Assembly (NCBI GenBank): GCA_963734625.1
Contig: CAVTHW010000024.1
Span: forward strand, 124,001 to 188,000
Direction: 5' to 3'
Length of the DNA stretch: 64,000 nt
Source of the DNA: CAVTHW01 sp963734625
GTDB lineage: Bacteria > Acidobacteriota > Terriglobia > Bryobacterales > Bryobacteraceae
Shown: piece by piece, positions 25,103 to 33,675 of the stretch
Position numbering within the stretch: the first letter of the stretch is position 1
How the letters are laid out: each line of letters opens with the position of its first letter
Notes under the pieces: generated by a model
Told to the model about the DNA's origin: nothing
Database searches by the model: none
What the model saw: only the letters and a program-made list of their open reading frames with translations
Position numbers and translations under genes: made by a program

Positions 25103-26562
25103 TGGTCGATAGAGAACAGATGGTCGCCGAGATCGCGCGGGAGGTCGTCGCGCGGCTCCAACTGCATTTGGGCGGAACACCGGCCGCGGCGCCGGCGGCC
25201 CGGCCCGCGTCTCCGCGCCCGGCGACGGGCGACGGGGTTTTTGCGACGGTCGATGAAGCCGTGAAAGCGGCCGGGGAAGCCCAGCCGAAAGTAGCGGCCA
25301 TGAGCCTCCAGGACCGGGGCCGGATGATCGCCGTAATCCGGCGGATCTGCGACGAGCAGGCCGACGAACTGGGCCGCATGGAGATGGAAGAGACCAAGAT
25401 CGGCCGGCTGGATCACAAGATCGCCAAGCTGCACGCCTTGAAGTTAGTGGTCGGCGTCGAGCAGATGGAGCGCATTCAGGCTCGCGCCGATACCTCGGGG
25501 CTGTGCGTTGTCGAACGCGCGCCCTGGGGCGTAATCGGCATGGTGCTGCCCGCCACGCACTCGGTGCCGACCATGGTGAGCAACGCCATCAACATTCTGG
25601 CTGCCGGAAACACGGCGATATTCAGCCCGCATCCGGCCGGAGCCAAGGTCGCCGCCTACGCCTTGAAGCTGTTCAACCGCGAGATTGAGCGGACGGTGGG
25701 CGTATCGAACGTAATCACCACACTCGCTGAGCCGACCATCGAGACAGCGGAGCAGATTTTCCATCACCCCAATGTCGCCCTGATATGCGTCACCGGCGGA
25801 CCGGCGGTGGTTAGGGCGGCCATGCAGGCGGGCAAGCGCGTGATCGCCGCGGGGCCAGGCAACCCGCCGGTGGTGGTGGACGAGACGGCCGACCTCGACA
25901 AGGCGGCGCGGGACATCATCGCCGGTGCGGCCTTCGACAACAACCTTCTGTGCATCGGCGAGAAGGAAATCTTCGTAGTGGCATCGGTCGCGGACCAGTT
26001 CAAGCGCGCCATGAAGGCGGCGGGCGCCTACGAGCTTGACCGGCAGGCGATTGAACGGCTGACCAAGGCCGCCTTCACCTTCGAAACCGAAGGCAAGGGC
26101 TGTGGGCGGGCGCACGTGAAGAAGGACTTTGTCGGGCGGGACGCCGCCGTGCTGGCGCGGGCCGCCGGTGTGAGCGTGCCGGCTTCGACGGAACTGCTTT
26201 TCGGCGAAACCGAAGAGAACCACGCCTTCGTGCAGGAGGAGCAGATGATGCCGTTCATCCCCATGGTTCGCGTCCCGGACTTCAACGCGGCCGTGGCGGC
26301 AGCGGTCCGGGCCGAGCACGGCTACCGGCACACCGCAATCATCCACTCGCGGAATCTGGACAACGCGACCATGATGGCGCGGGCGATGAACACGACGCTC
26401 TTCGCCCATAACACCTCCAGCATGGGTGCGCTGGGCGTGGACGGACCGGGCTATTACAGCCTCAGCATCGCCACGCCGACGGGCGAGGGCGTCACCACGC
26501 CGCTCACCTTCACGCGCGAACGGCAGATTGCGATCGGCGGCGGAGCGCTGCGGATTATTTGA
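25102..26562 (+). CDS. CoA-acylating aldehyde dehydrogenase of the BMC (PduP-like)
   Basis: A 486-residue aldehyde dehydrogenase oxidising an aldehyde with NAD+ and CoA to acyl-CoA. The catalytic cysteine lies in FDNNLLCIGEKE (about residue 280), and APWGVIGMVLPATHSVPTMV and VTGGPAVVRAAMQ belong to the cofactor site. An N-terminal helix EQMVAEIAREVVARLQLHLG followed by an Ala/Pro linker is an encapsulation peptide, similar to that on PduL. Predicted substrate is L-lactaldehyde. Start 25102 overlaps the BMC-P stop. Confidence 0.95.
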   Translation: MVDREQMVAEIAREVVARLQLHLGGTPAAAPAARPASPRPATGDGVFATVDEAVKAAGEAQPKVAAMSLQDRGRMIAVIRRICDEQADELGRMEMEETKIGRLDHKIAKLHALKLVVGVEQMERIQARADTSGLCVVERAPWGVIGMVLPATHSVPTMVSNAINILAAGNTAIFSPHPAGAKVAAYALKLFNREIERTVGVSNVITTLAEPTIETAEQIFHHPNVALICVTGGPAVVRAAMQAGKRVIAAGPGNPPVVVDETADLDKAARDIIAGAAFDNNLLCIGEKEIFVVASVADQFKRAMKAAGAYELDRQAIERLTKAAFTFETEGKGCGRAHVKKDFVGRDAAVLARAAGVSVPASTELLFGETEENHAFVQEEQMMPFIPMVRVPDFNAAVAAAVRAEHGYRHTAIIHSRNLDNATMMARAMNTTLFAHNTSSMGALGVDGPGYYSLSIATPTGEGVTTPLTFTRERQIAIGGGALRII

Positions 26563-26568
26563 GGCGGC

Positions 26569-26841
26569 ATGTACCTGGCACGCATCGACGGCACGCTGAC
26601 CACCGCTAAGAAGCACGGCACGCTCCAGGGCGTGCGCTTCCTCATCGGCCAGAGGCTGGAGCCGGACGGCTCGGCCAGCGGAGAGCCGCTGGTGATTATC
26701 GACCGCCTGGGCGCCCGCCGCGGCTCCACGGTGGTCGTCTCCACCGACGGGGACATCGCGCGGCAGTGGCTTGGCAACAACACGCCGGCGCGGCTGATGA
26801 CGGTGGGCATTGTCGACCAGGTTCACATGGACGGGAATTGA
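26569..26841 (+). CDS. BMC-P pentamer shell protein 2
   Basis: A 90-residue EutN/CcmL-family protein: MYLARIDGTLTTAKKHGTLQ, FLIGQRLEPDGSASGEPLVI, DRLGARRGSTVVVSTDGDIA and the terminal MTVGIVDQVHM. Forms the twelve-vertex pentamers. Its TGA overlaps the ATG of the next BMC-P gene (TGATG). Confidence 0.95.
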   Translation: MYLARIDGTLTTAKKHGTLQGVRFLIGQRLEPDGSASGEPLVIIDRLGARRGSTVVVSTDGDIARQWLGNNTPARLMTVGIVDQVHMDGN

Positions 26842-27155
26842 TGAGGATCGGCATCGTGCGCGGCCACGTGGTGCTCAACCAGTCCATCGCGGCGCTGCGA
26901 GGCACGCGACTGCTGGTGGTAGAGCCCGTAACGGCCGAGAACCTGGAAGCGGGGAACGGTAAGGGCGGGGGCAAGGCGCTGATTGCAGCCGATCACCTGG
27001 CGCCGGAGGTTGGCAGTATGATCGCTTTCACGGAAGGCCGGGAAGCGGCGAATCCCTATTGGCCGAAGGCGGTGCCGGTGGACGCCTACAGCGCCCTGAT
27101 TGTGGAGAGCGTGGACTTCAAGTCGCCCTCCAAGGAAGCGGATGGTAAGAAATGA
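26841..27155 (+). CDS. BMC-P pentamer shell protein 3
   Basis: A 104-residue EutN/CcmL-family protein with MRIGIVRGHVVLNQSIAALR, LLVVEPVTAENL, ALIAADHLAPEVGSMIAFTE and ALIVESVDF. Longer internal loop and a lysine-rich tail (SPSKEADGKK) than the other two. It shares bases with both neighbours (TGATG upstream, ATGA with the aldolase), supporting strict co-translation. Confidence 0.93.
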   Translation: MRIGIVRGHVVLNQSIAALRGTRLLVVEPVTAENLEAGNGKGGGKALIAADHLAPEVGSMIAFTEGREAANPYWPKAVPVDAYSALIVESVDFKSPSKEADGKK

Positions 27156-28244
27156 AAAGCGTTGACTTGAGCGGACAAAAAGTGATCTCCGTGCGGGACG
27201 TTGACTCCGCCAGCAAGGCCGGGGCCACGGAATTGGTAATCCGAGAGGATGCCCTTCTCACGCCCGCGGCTCGGGACGCCCTTCTGCGATGCCAGTTGGC
27301 CGTGCGAACCGGCGGCCAGCGCGGCGACGGCGCGGCTCCGAAAGCGGGCGCCAAGCCCGCCCCGGTCAAGGCCGTCAATCCGGAGATGGAGCGGCTGTTC
27401 CGCTCGCCGGAAGCGCAGGCCATCAAGGAGGAGATCTGCGCCGCCGGCCACAAGCTCTGGCAGCGAAGCTACGTCGACGGCAACGGCGGGAACATCTCGT
27501 ATCGCCTCGGCGAGAACGCCGTGCTCTGCACGCCGACGCTGGTCAGCAAAGCGGACCTGACACCGGAGGATCTCTGCCTGGTCGATCTGGAAGGCAACCA
27601 GCTCGCCGGCCTCCGGCCGCGCACCAGCGAGGTTCTGCTCCATCTGGAGATTTATAAGCACGTTCCGCAGGCCAAGGGCGTGGTTCACTGCCATCCGCCG
27701 CACGCCACCGCCTACGCCATCACCGGCCACGTGCCGCCGCCGTCGGTCATTCCGGAGTTCGACGTGTTCGTGGGAAGCGTCGCCCTCTCGCCCTACGAGA
27801 CGCCCGGCACTCAGAAATTCGCCGAGACGGTGATCCCATTCGTGAAGAGCCATAACACGATACTGCTTGGAAACCACGGGGTCGTCTGCTGGGCCGACAC
27901 GGTCACCCACGCCGAGTGGTACGCCGAAGTTCTGGAGACTTACTGTTGGACCCTGCTGATCAGCCGCCAACTGGGCGTGCCCTATACCAGGATTCCCGCC
28001 TCCAAGGAGCAGGACTCTGCTGGACATCAAGAAGCGCCTGGGCCTTCCGGATGCGCGCTTCGACATGCAGGAATGCGTGCTTTCGGACATGTCCGAGCAT
28101 CCCGGCGCAATCGCCCTGACTCTTCCCGCGGCCTGCGGGTGCCCGAAGCCCGCGGCGGTGGCCGGCGCCGTGAGCAACGCCGAGATCGAATCCATGGTGA
28201 GTGCCGTGACGGATGCGGTCATGGCCGCCGTGAAGCGGGGGTAA
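27152..28244 (+). CDS. Class II aldolase (rhamnulose/fuculose-1-phosphate type) with N-terminal extension, frameshifted
   Basis: Zinc aldolase predicted to split a 6-deoxyketose-1-phosphate into DHAP and L-lactaldehyde. The core shows YVDGNGGNISYRLGENAVL, TPTLVSKADLTPEDL, the zinc-ligand CHPPHATAYA and LLGNHGVVCW. About 85 residues precede it; they contain LLTPAARDALLRCQLAV, a motif style seen at the N-termini of other BMC enzymes, then a Lys/Pro linker, so it may be a targeting domain. An extra A near 28014 breaks the frame; corrected, the end reads LLDIKKRLGLPDARFDMQEC ... AVMAAVKRG, 363 residues. Confidence 0.9.
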
Positions 28245-28253
28245 TCAGCGCCA

Positions 28254-29009
28254 GTGAAGGCCGCCGGAAGGCATCTGCGCATATTGGAGTTGCTCGAGGC
28301 GCAGGAGTTTGTTGATCTGGAGACCCTGTGCCGCGAGCTTGACGCGTCGGATTCCAGCATTCGCCGCGATCTCACCGAACTCGATCAGCGTGGTGTTCTG
28401 AAACGGGTTCACGGCGGCGCCCTGGCGATCAAACCCCGCGATAATCTGCTGGATTTTACCTGGCAACGCGCCCGCAACGCCGAGGAGAAGCGCCGCATCG
28501 CCGAGTTAACGGCGAACCTCGTGGAGGATGGCCAGACCGTGCTCCTCGACGGCGGTACCACGACGGCGGCAGTCGCCGCCCAGTTGGTGAACCGGAGCCT
28601 GAACATCATCACCAACTCGCTCGCCATCGCGGAGATTTTCAAGGACGCGCGGCGGATCGAACTGGTCCTGACCGGAGGCTATCTATACCCCCGGCTGGAG
28701 ATTATGCTGGGACCGGTCTGCGAGCATGCGCTGGACGGGGTCGCGGCGGATCTGCTCATCATGGGAATCGGCGGCGTCACGGAGGCCGGGCTCAGCAACA
28801 ACAATACCCTCCTGGTCGGCTCCGAGCGAAAGATGATCGAGGTCTCGCATAAGGTGATCATCGTCGCGGATTATACGAAGTTCGGCAAGGCGGCGATGGT
28901 GCACCTTGCGCCTTTGGAAGCCGTGGACATCGTGGTTTCGGACGCCGCCCTTGCGCCGGACTACCAGGAACTGCTCCGCGCTAAACAGATCGAGGTACTG
29001 CTGGCATGA
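28254..29009 (+). CDS. DeoR-family transcriptional regulator
   Basis: A 251-residue regulator with an N-terminal winged helix (LCRELDASDSSIRRDLTELD; RVHGGA) and a C-terminal DeoR sugar-phosphate-binding domain (VLLDGGTTTAAVA, LTGGYL, MGIGGV, VADYTKFGK). Family members are released from DNA by phosphorylated sugars; rhamnulose-1-phosphate, fuculose-1-phosphate or DHAP are candidate inducers here. GTG 28254 starts 9 bases after the corrected aldolase stop. Likely controls the repeats between the divergent BMC promoters. Confidence 0.93.
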   Translation: MKAAGRHLRILELLEAQEFVDLETLCRELDASDSSIRRDLTELDQRGVLKRVHGGALAIKPRDNLLDFTWQRARNAEEKRRIAELTANLVEDGQTVLLDGGTTTAAVAAQLVNRSLNIITNSLAIAEIFKDARRIELVLTGGYLYPRLEIMLGPVCEHALDGVAADLLIMGIGGVTEAGLSNNNTLLVGSERKMIEVSHKVIIVADYTKFGKAAMVHLAPLEAVDIVVSDAALAPDYQELLRAKQIEVLLA

Positions 29010-29096
29010 GAAAGTTCTGGTGCCGCCGGGCTTCGCTTGCACTCGGGGAGCGGCTATCGTATCCTCGCTAGTTGGAGAAATTGGAGGTTTGACTGT

Positions 29097-29864
29097 ATGA
29101 GAAACCGTTTGACGGTGTTGTCTTTATTGGTCATCTTCTGCGTCGCAACGCTCCTGGCGGCGGACTTTTGGAAAGCGAAGAAATACACGGAGTGGACCGA
29201 CAAGGAAGTCGACAAGATGTTGAACGATTCGCCGTGGGCGAAGAAGACCGACTTCACGCTCACGGGAGGCGGAGGGCGCGGCGGCGGCGGTGCACGCGGC
29301 GGCGGGGGTGGCATGGCGTTTCTCTCCCCGCAGGATGAGGGCGGTGGCGGCGGCGCGGGCGGCGGCGGGGGTGGCGGCGGCCGCGGCGGCGGCGGGGGTG
29401 GCGGCGGCCGGGGCGGCGCGGGCGGTGGCGGCTCACCGGTGGTCGAGTCCCTCGTAAGATGGCAGACTGCGCTCCCTATCAGGCAGGTGATCGCCCTGGC
29501 GCGGGTCAAGGCCAAGGCTATTACCGCCGAGGAGGCCGACAAGGCCCTGGGCCAGGAACCGACGCATTACGTACTCGCCCTCTACGCCCTCCCTGCTTCG
29601 GCACTGCGCACCGAGGACGAATTCAAGGCGGGCGCCGTGCTCAAGATCAAGGGCCAACCCGACCTTCTGCCGGTGCAGGTCACTTTCCAAAAGCTACAGG
29701 GGGGCGGTCATGTCTTCCTGTTTTTCGCAAAGACGGGCGCCGGAGGTTACACGATCAAGTCCAGCGACAAGGACGTGGAATTCGTGTTGAAGACCAAGTC
29801 CCTAAGCGGCAAGCGCAAGTTCAGCCTCAAGGACTTGGAGTACAACGGCAAGCTGGAATTGTAG
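29097..29864 (+). CDS. Secreted glycine-rich protein of unknown function
   Basis: A 255-residue protein with a signal peptide (LTVLSLLVIFCVATLLAA) followed by WKAKKYTEWTDKEVDKMLND, a motif common in acidobacterial proteins. Residues about 60-118 are almost pure glycine with Arg/Ala interruptions (runs such as GGGGGGGRGG). The C-terminal 130 residues are an ordinary soluble domain (VVESLVRWQTALPIRQVIAL; EADKALGQEPTHYVLALYAL). GGAGG lies 9 bases before ATG 29097. Sitting between the BMC regulator and rhamnulokinase, it may belong to the locus by chance or as an extracellular component; no function assigned. Confidence 0.75.
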   Translation: MRNRLTVLSLLVIFCVATLLAADFWKAKKYTEWTDKEVDKMLNDSPWAKKTDFTLTGGGGRGGGGARGGGGGMAFLSPQDEGGGGGAGGGGGGGGRGGGGGGGGRGGAGGGGSPVVESLVRWQTALPIRQVIALARVKAKAITAEEADKALGQEPTHYVLALYALPASALRTEDEFKAGAVLKIKGQPDLLPVQVTFQKLQGGGHVFLFFAKTGAGGYTIKSSDKDVEFVLKTKSLSGKRKFSLKDLEYNGKLEL

Positions 29865-29959
29865 ACCCTCGACGGGGCAGGACGGTGGGGGTGGCTGCGT
29901 GACTTCGGCCCGCAAGGCGTACACTGTCTTTTCGTTCTTTTTTGGGAAGGAATCTTTGC

Positions 29960-31420
29960 ATGAGCTACTTAGCATTTGATTTCGGGGCCGAAAGCGGCCG
30001 GGCGATCCTCGGACGGCTGCGATCCGGAGTCCTCGATATGAGCGAGGTCTGCCGCTTCCCCAACCAACCTGTACAGCACCGTGGCGAGTTGCACTGGGAC
30101 ATCCTGCGCCTGTGGCACGAGGTAAAGAAAGGGCTGGAGAACCCGTCGCTTCCGAAGCTCGACAGCATAGGCGTCGACACCTGGGGCGTCGATTTCGCGT
30201 TGCTCGGAGAGCGCGGCAACCTGCTCGAGAACCCCTATCACTATCGCGACTCCCGCAATGACGGCATGATGGACCTGGTGTTCCAGCGCGTGCCGCGGGA
30301 GAAGATCTATTCGATCACGGGTATTCAGTCGCTCCCCTTCAACACCCTGTTCCAGTTCTACGCGGCAAACCGTTCCACTCCCAAGCTTCTCCAGAGCGCC
30401 AGCGCCCTGGTCACGGTCCCGGACCTGCTGAATTACTGGCTGAGCGGCAAGCTGGCTTGCGAGTACACCAACGCCAGCACCACGCAGTTCCTCGACGCCA
30501 GGACCCGCACGTGGGCCACCGGCCTGTTGAGCGAACTGGGATTGCCGGCGAACCTGCCGCAGCCGATCGTTCAACCCGGCACGGTGCTGGGCGCGCTGGG
30601 CCGCGACGTTTCCACTGCGCATGCCGGCACACCGGTGGTCGCGCCAGCCTGCCACGACACTGGGTCCGCCTTCGCGGCCGTGACGAACACGGGCAAGAGC
30701 GTCTTCTTGAGTTCAGGGACCTGGTCGTTGCTGGGGGCGGAGCTTCCCGAGCCGGTGATGACGCCCAAGGCGTGCGATCTGAACTTCACCAACGAAGGCG
30801 GGGTCTGCGGAACCATCCGGTTTCTGAAGAACATTGGCGGGCTGTGGCTCCTGCAATCCTGCCGGCGGGTCTGGACCGCCGCGGGGAAGGAGTACTCTTA
30901 CGAGGAGCTGATGGCCGCCGCCGGCGACGATGGCTCGGCTTTCTCGTCGTTGTTCAATCCGGATCATCCGTCTTTCCTGAACCCCGCCGACATGACCTCG
31001 GCTATAAGCGAGTACTGCCGGACGACCGAGCAGCCCGCGCCCTCCGGCCCGGCGGCCTTCACCCGGGCAATCCTGGAAAGTTTGGCTTTCCGCTATCGCC
31101 ACGTCATCGACATGCTGGAGGAGTTGACGGGCGTGCGGTTCGAGGAAGTCCGTATCATGGGCGGCGGATCTAAGAACCGCCTTCTCAACCAGTTCACGGC
31201 CGACGCCACCGGGCGCACCGTAGTGGCCGGACCTGCCGAGGCGACTGCGCTCGGCAATATCGCCATGCAAATGTTGGCGACCGGAGCCGTAGGATCCCTG
31301 GCCGAAGCGCGCCAGGTAATCGACCGGTCCTTCCCGACCGAGCGCTTCGAGCCCTCCGACCCGGCTCGTTGGGAGTCGCACTACCGGCGCTTCAAGCAGT
31401 ACGTCGAATCCGCCGGATAA
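29960..31420 (+). CDS. rhaB: Rhamnulokinase
   Basis: A 486-residue FGGY-family kinase phosphorylating L-rhamnulose at C1. YLAFDFGAESGRAILGRL is the N-terminal ATP-binding block typical of RhaB; VDTWGVDFALL (about 74-84), YHYRDSRNDGMMD, CHDTGSAFAAV (about 234-244), FLSSGTWSLLG and IMGGGSKNRLLNQFTADA follow. Start 29960 has GGAAGGA upstream. Its product is the substrate predicted for the BMC aldolase, linking this gene to the shell operon. No rhamnose isomerase or rhamnose transporter is in the window. Confidence 0.93.
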   Translation: MSYLAFDFGAESGRAILGRLRSGVLDMSEVCRFPNQPVQHRGELHWDILRLWHEVKKGLENPSLPKLDSIGVDTWGVDFALLGERGNLLENPYHYRDSRNDGMMDLVFQRVPREKIYSITGIQSLPFNTLFQFYAANRSTPKLLQSASALVTVPDLLNYWLSGKLACEYTNASTTQFLDARTRTWATGLLSELGLPANLPQPIVQPGTVLGALGRDVSTAHAGTPVVAPACHDTGSAFAAVTNTGKSVFLSSGTWSLLGAELPEPVMTPKACDLNFTNEGGVCGTIRFLKNIGGLWLLQSCRRVWTAAGKEYSYEELMAAAGDDGSAFSSLFNPDHPSFLNPADMTSAISEYCRTTEQPAPSGPAAFTRAILESLAFRYRHVIDMLEELTGVRFEEVRIMGGGSKNRLLNQFTADATGRTVVAGPAEATALGNIAMQMLATGAVGSLAEARQVIDRSFPTERFEPSDPARWESHYRRFKQYVESAG

Positions 31421-31429
31421 CATTGGCTT

Positions 31430-31453
31430 ACGGCAGCGCACCGGCGCTGCCGT
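31430..31453 (+). terminator. Hairpin after rhaB
   Basis: A 9-bp perfect stem ACGGCAGCG / CGCTGCCGT with a 6-base loop lies 10 bases after the rhaB stop. No T-run follows, so it may stabilise the rhaB mRNA 3' end or act as a weak terminator before the permease gene. Confidence 0.4.
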
Positions 31454-31477
31454 GAGATCGTCGGCTTAGGCCATCTC

Positions 31478-33112
31478 ATGATTTGGGACCAGTTCTACAA
31501 CCCACTGGGCAGCCTGCCGGTCTCGGCCCTCGTGGCGGCGCTTCCGATCGTTGTGCTGCTGGGCCTGTTGGCCTTCTTTCACGTACGGGCGCACATGGCG
31601 GCGCTGGCTGGGCTGGCCGCCTCGCTGGCAGTTGCCATGCTTGTTTACCGGATGCCGCCGGTGATGGCGCTAGCCGCGGCGGGCACCGGAGCGGCCTATG
31701 GGCTTTTTCCCATCGGCTGGATTGTACTCTGGGCGATCTTCCTTTACGACATCACGATCGCCACTGGCACTTTCGAGACGGTCAAACGCTCGATCGGCTC
31801 TCTGGCGACGGATCGCCGCATTCAGTTGCTGATTATCGCGTTTAGCTTCGGTGCCTTTATCGAGGGTGCGGCCGGTTTCGGCACCCCTGTCGCGATTTCC
31901 GCGGCAATGCTCATCGGCCTGGGGTTCAAACCCTTGCGGGCGGCGGGTTTGGCGCTGATCGGCAACACGGCTCCGGTGGCCTTCGGATCGCTGGGCACGC
32001 CTATCATCGTGCTGGCATCGGTGACTGGTCTGCCGTTGGCGAGTTTGAGCGCCATGGTCGGGCGCCAGTTGCCCATCTTCTCCTTCATCGTGCCGTTCTG
32101 GCTGGTTTGGGCCATGGCCGGGTGGCGCGGCATGCGGGGGGTGTGGCCGGCGTGCCTGGTATCGGGCAGCACATTCGCGATTACCCAGTTCCTGGTGAGC
32201 AACTACCATGGCCCGTGGCTGGTGGACATCGTGGGAGCGATCGTCTCGATGCTGTCCCTGGTAGCCCTGCTGAAGATCTGGCGACCCCGCGATGAATGGC
32301 GGTTCCCCGACGAGCCCGCCGAGCCGGAGGCAGCGCTCCTGCAACCCGCTACGTCTTCGCGCGCCATGAGGCTGGCGTGGGCGCCCTGGATCATGCTCTC
32401 AGTTCTGGTGTTTGTATGGGGACTGCCCCAGGTGAAGGCGTTTCTCAACAGCGTTTCGCTGTTGCAAGTGCAAGTCCCGTATCTGCACCAGGCGGTCCGG
32501 CGCCTGCCCCCGGTGGTTGCCGCGGCCAGGACCGAGCCGGCCGTTTTTGTCTTCAACTGGCTGTCGGCCACCGGGACGAGCCTGATGCTGGCGGCCATCC
32601 TCTCCGGGCTGATGCTCGGCCAGGGGCCGGTCGCTTTGCTGAAGATCTTTAGTCGTACGCTCCACCGGGTCCGGTTCTCGCTGCTGACGATTGCAGCCAT
32701 GCTGGCAATCGGCTATACGACGCGCTACGCGGGACTCGACGCCACCCTGGGGCTGCTGTTCGCGGGCTCCGGCGCGCTGTTTCCCTTCTTCTCGCCGATG
32801 CTGGGCTGGCTGGGCGTCGCGCTCACCGGCAGCGACACCTCCTCCAACGTGTTGTTCGGGAACCTGCAGCAGATCACGGCGCAGCAACTCGGCATTTCGC
32901 CGGTCCTGGCGGCGGCGGCCAACAGCTCAGGCGGAGTCATGGGCAAGATGATCGACGCACAAAGTATCGTCGTCGCCGGGGTAGCAACCGGGCAGCAGGG
33001 CGGAGAAGGCGACATTCTGCGGTACGTCTTTTTCCACAGCCTGGCCCTCGCGGCTCTGGTGGGGGTGCTGGTGTTCCTGCAAGCCTACGTATTTCCCGGA
33101 GTCGTGCCGTAA
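31478..33112 (+). CDS. lctP: L-lactate permease (LctP family)
   Basis: A 544-residue inner-membrane transporter with about 12-14 hydrophobic helices. Family motifs include FGAFIEGAAGFGTPVAISAA (about 127-146), NTAPVAFGSLGTPI (about 164-177), GSDTSSNVLFGNLQQ (about 448-462) and AANSSGGVMGKMI. Members exchange or symport L-lactate (also glycolate) with protons. Lactate is the predicted end product of the BMC pathway, so it may export lactate under excess sugar or recapture it. Separated from rhaB by 57 bases including a hairpin. Confidence 0.92.
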   Translation: MIWDQFYNPLGSLPVSALVAALPIVVLLGLLAFFHVRAHMAALAGLAASLAVAMLVYRMPPVMALAAAGTGAAYGLFPIGWIVLWAIFLYDITIATGTFETVKRSIGSLATDRRIQLLIIAFSFGAFIEGAAGFGTPVAISAAMLIGLGFKPLRAAGLALIGNTAPVAFGSLGTPIIVLASVTGLPLASLSAMVGRQLPIFSFIVPFWLVWAMAGWRGMRGVWPACLVSGSTFAITQFLVSNYHGPWLVDIVGAIVSMLSLVALLKIWRPRDEWRFPDEPAEPEAALLQPATSSRAMRLAWAPWIMLSVLVFVWGLPQVKAFLNSVSLLQVQVPYLHQAVRRLPPVVAAARTEPAVFVFNWLSATGTSLMLAAILSGLMLGQGPVALLKIFSRTLHRVRFSLLTIAAMLAIGYTTRYAGLDATLGLLFAGSGALFPFFSPMLGWLGVALTGSDTSSNVLFGNLQQITAQQLGISPVLAAAANSSGGVMGKMIDAQSIVVAGVATGQQGGEGDILRYVFFHSLALAALVGVLVFLQAYVFPGVVP

Positions 33113-33127
33113 CCGGTCACGTTCTAG

Positions 33128-33180
33128 TATAATAGTGGCGAGTGACGAACCCCGAGAGTGGGCGAAAGCCCACTTTTTTG
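33128..33180 (+). promoter_or_regulatory. rimP leader: promoter and intrinsic attenuator
   Basis: A perfect TATAAT (33128-33133) is followed by a textbook intrinsic terminator: AGTGGGC (33157-33163), GAAA loop, GCCCACT (33168-33174), then six T's to 33179. It precedes rimP rather than following a gene, so it acts as an attenuator in the 5' leader. A similar hairpin-plus-T element ('RimP-leader') is known upstream of rimP in many bacteria. NusA, encoded in the operon, stimulates such terminators, giving a plausible feedback loop. Confidence 0.8.
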
Positions 33181-33202
33181 TTGGTATCGGAGTTGTGAGC
33201 CG

Positions 33203-33667
33203 ATGCAGGAAAATATCTTGTCCAAAGTCAAGGCGATAGCAGAACGCGTGGCGATCTCCGAGGGATTGGAGGTCGTGGACCTCGACCTGGTGGGCGGGGC
33301 CTCAGGCCGGGTGCTGCGAATCTACCTTGACAAGCCCACCGGCGTCACCCACGCCGACTGTGAGACGGTCTCGCAGCAAGTTGGCGTGGTTTTGGACGTC
33401 GAGGACGTGATCCCTGGCGGCCGCTATACGCTGGAGGTCAGCTCGCCCGGCGTCGAGCGGAGGCTGAGCCGGCCCCAGGATTTCGCCAGGTTTCAAGGGC
33501 AGAAGGTCAAGATCGCGTTGCGTGAGCCGCTAGCCGGCCGGCGTCACTGGGAGGGAACGCTGGCGGGTTATTCCGAAGGAGTTGTAACGCTAGAGCCGTC
33601 GTCGGGTGAAAGACTGACATTTGGTCTCGACCAGATCCAGAAAGCCAATCTCAAGTTCGAGTGGTGA
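33203..33667 (+). CDS. rimP: Ribosome maturation factor RimP
   Basis: A 154-residue 30S assembly factor. ATG 33203 (MQENILSKVKAIAERVAISE) is used; a GTG at 33158 lies inside the attenuator and is rejected. Family blocks: GLEVVDLDLVGGASGRVLRI, TGVTHADCETVSQQVGVVLD and YTLEVSSPGVERRLSRPQDF, then the SH3-like C-terminal domain (VKIALREPLAGRRHWEGTL). First gene of the translation/transcription factor operon, 8 bases before nusA. Confidence 0.95.
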   Translation: MQENILSKVKAIAERVAISEGLEVVDLDLVGGASGRVLRIYLDKPTGVTHADCETVSQQVGVVLDVEDVIPGGRYTLEVSSPGVERRLSRPQDFARFQGQKVKIALREPLAGRRHWEGTLAGYSEGVVTLEPSSGERLTFGLDQIQKANLKFEW

Positions 33668-33675
33668 TCCCGTGA

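Noticed and set aside
33158..33202. Upstream GTG start for rimP
   Set aside because: It lies inside the attenuator hairpin; ATG 33203 matches the family start.
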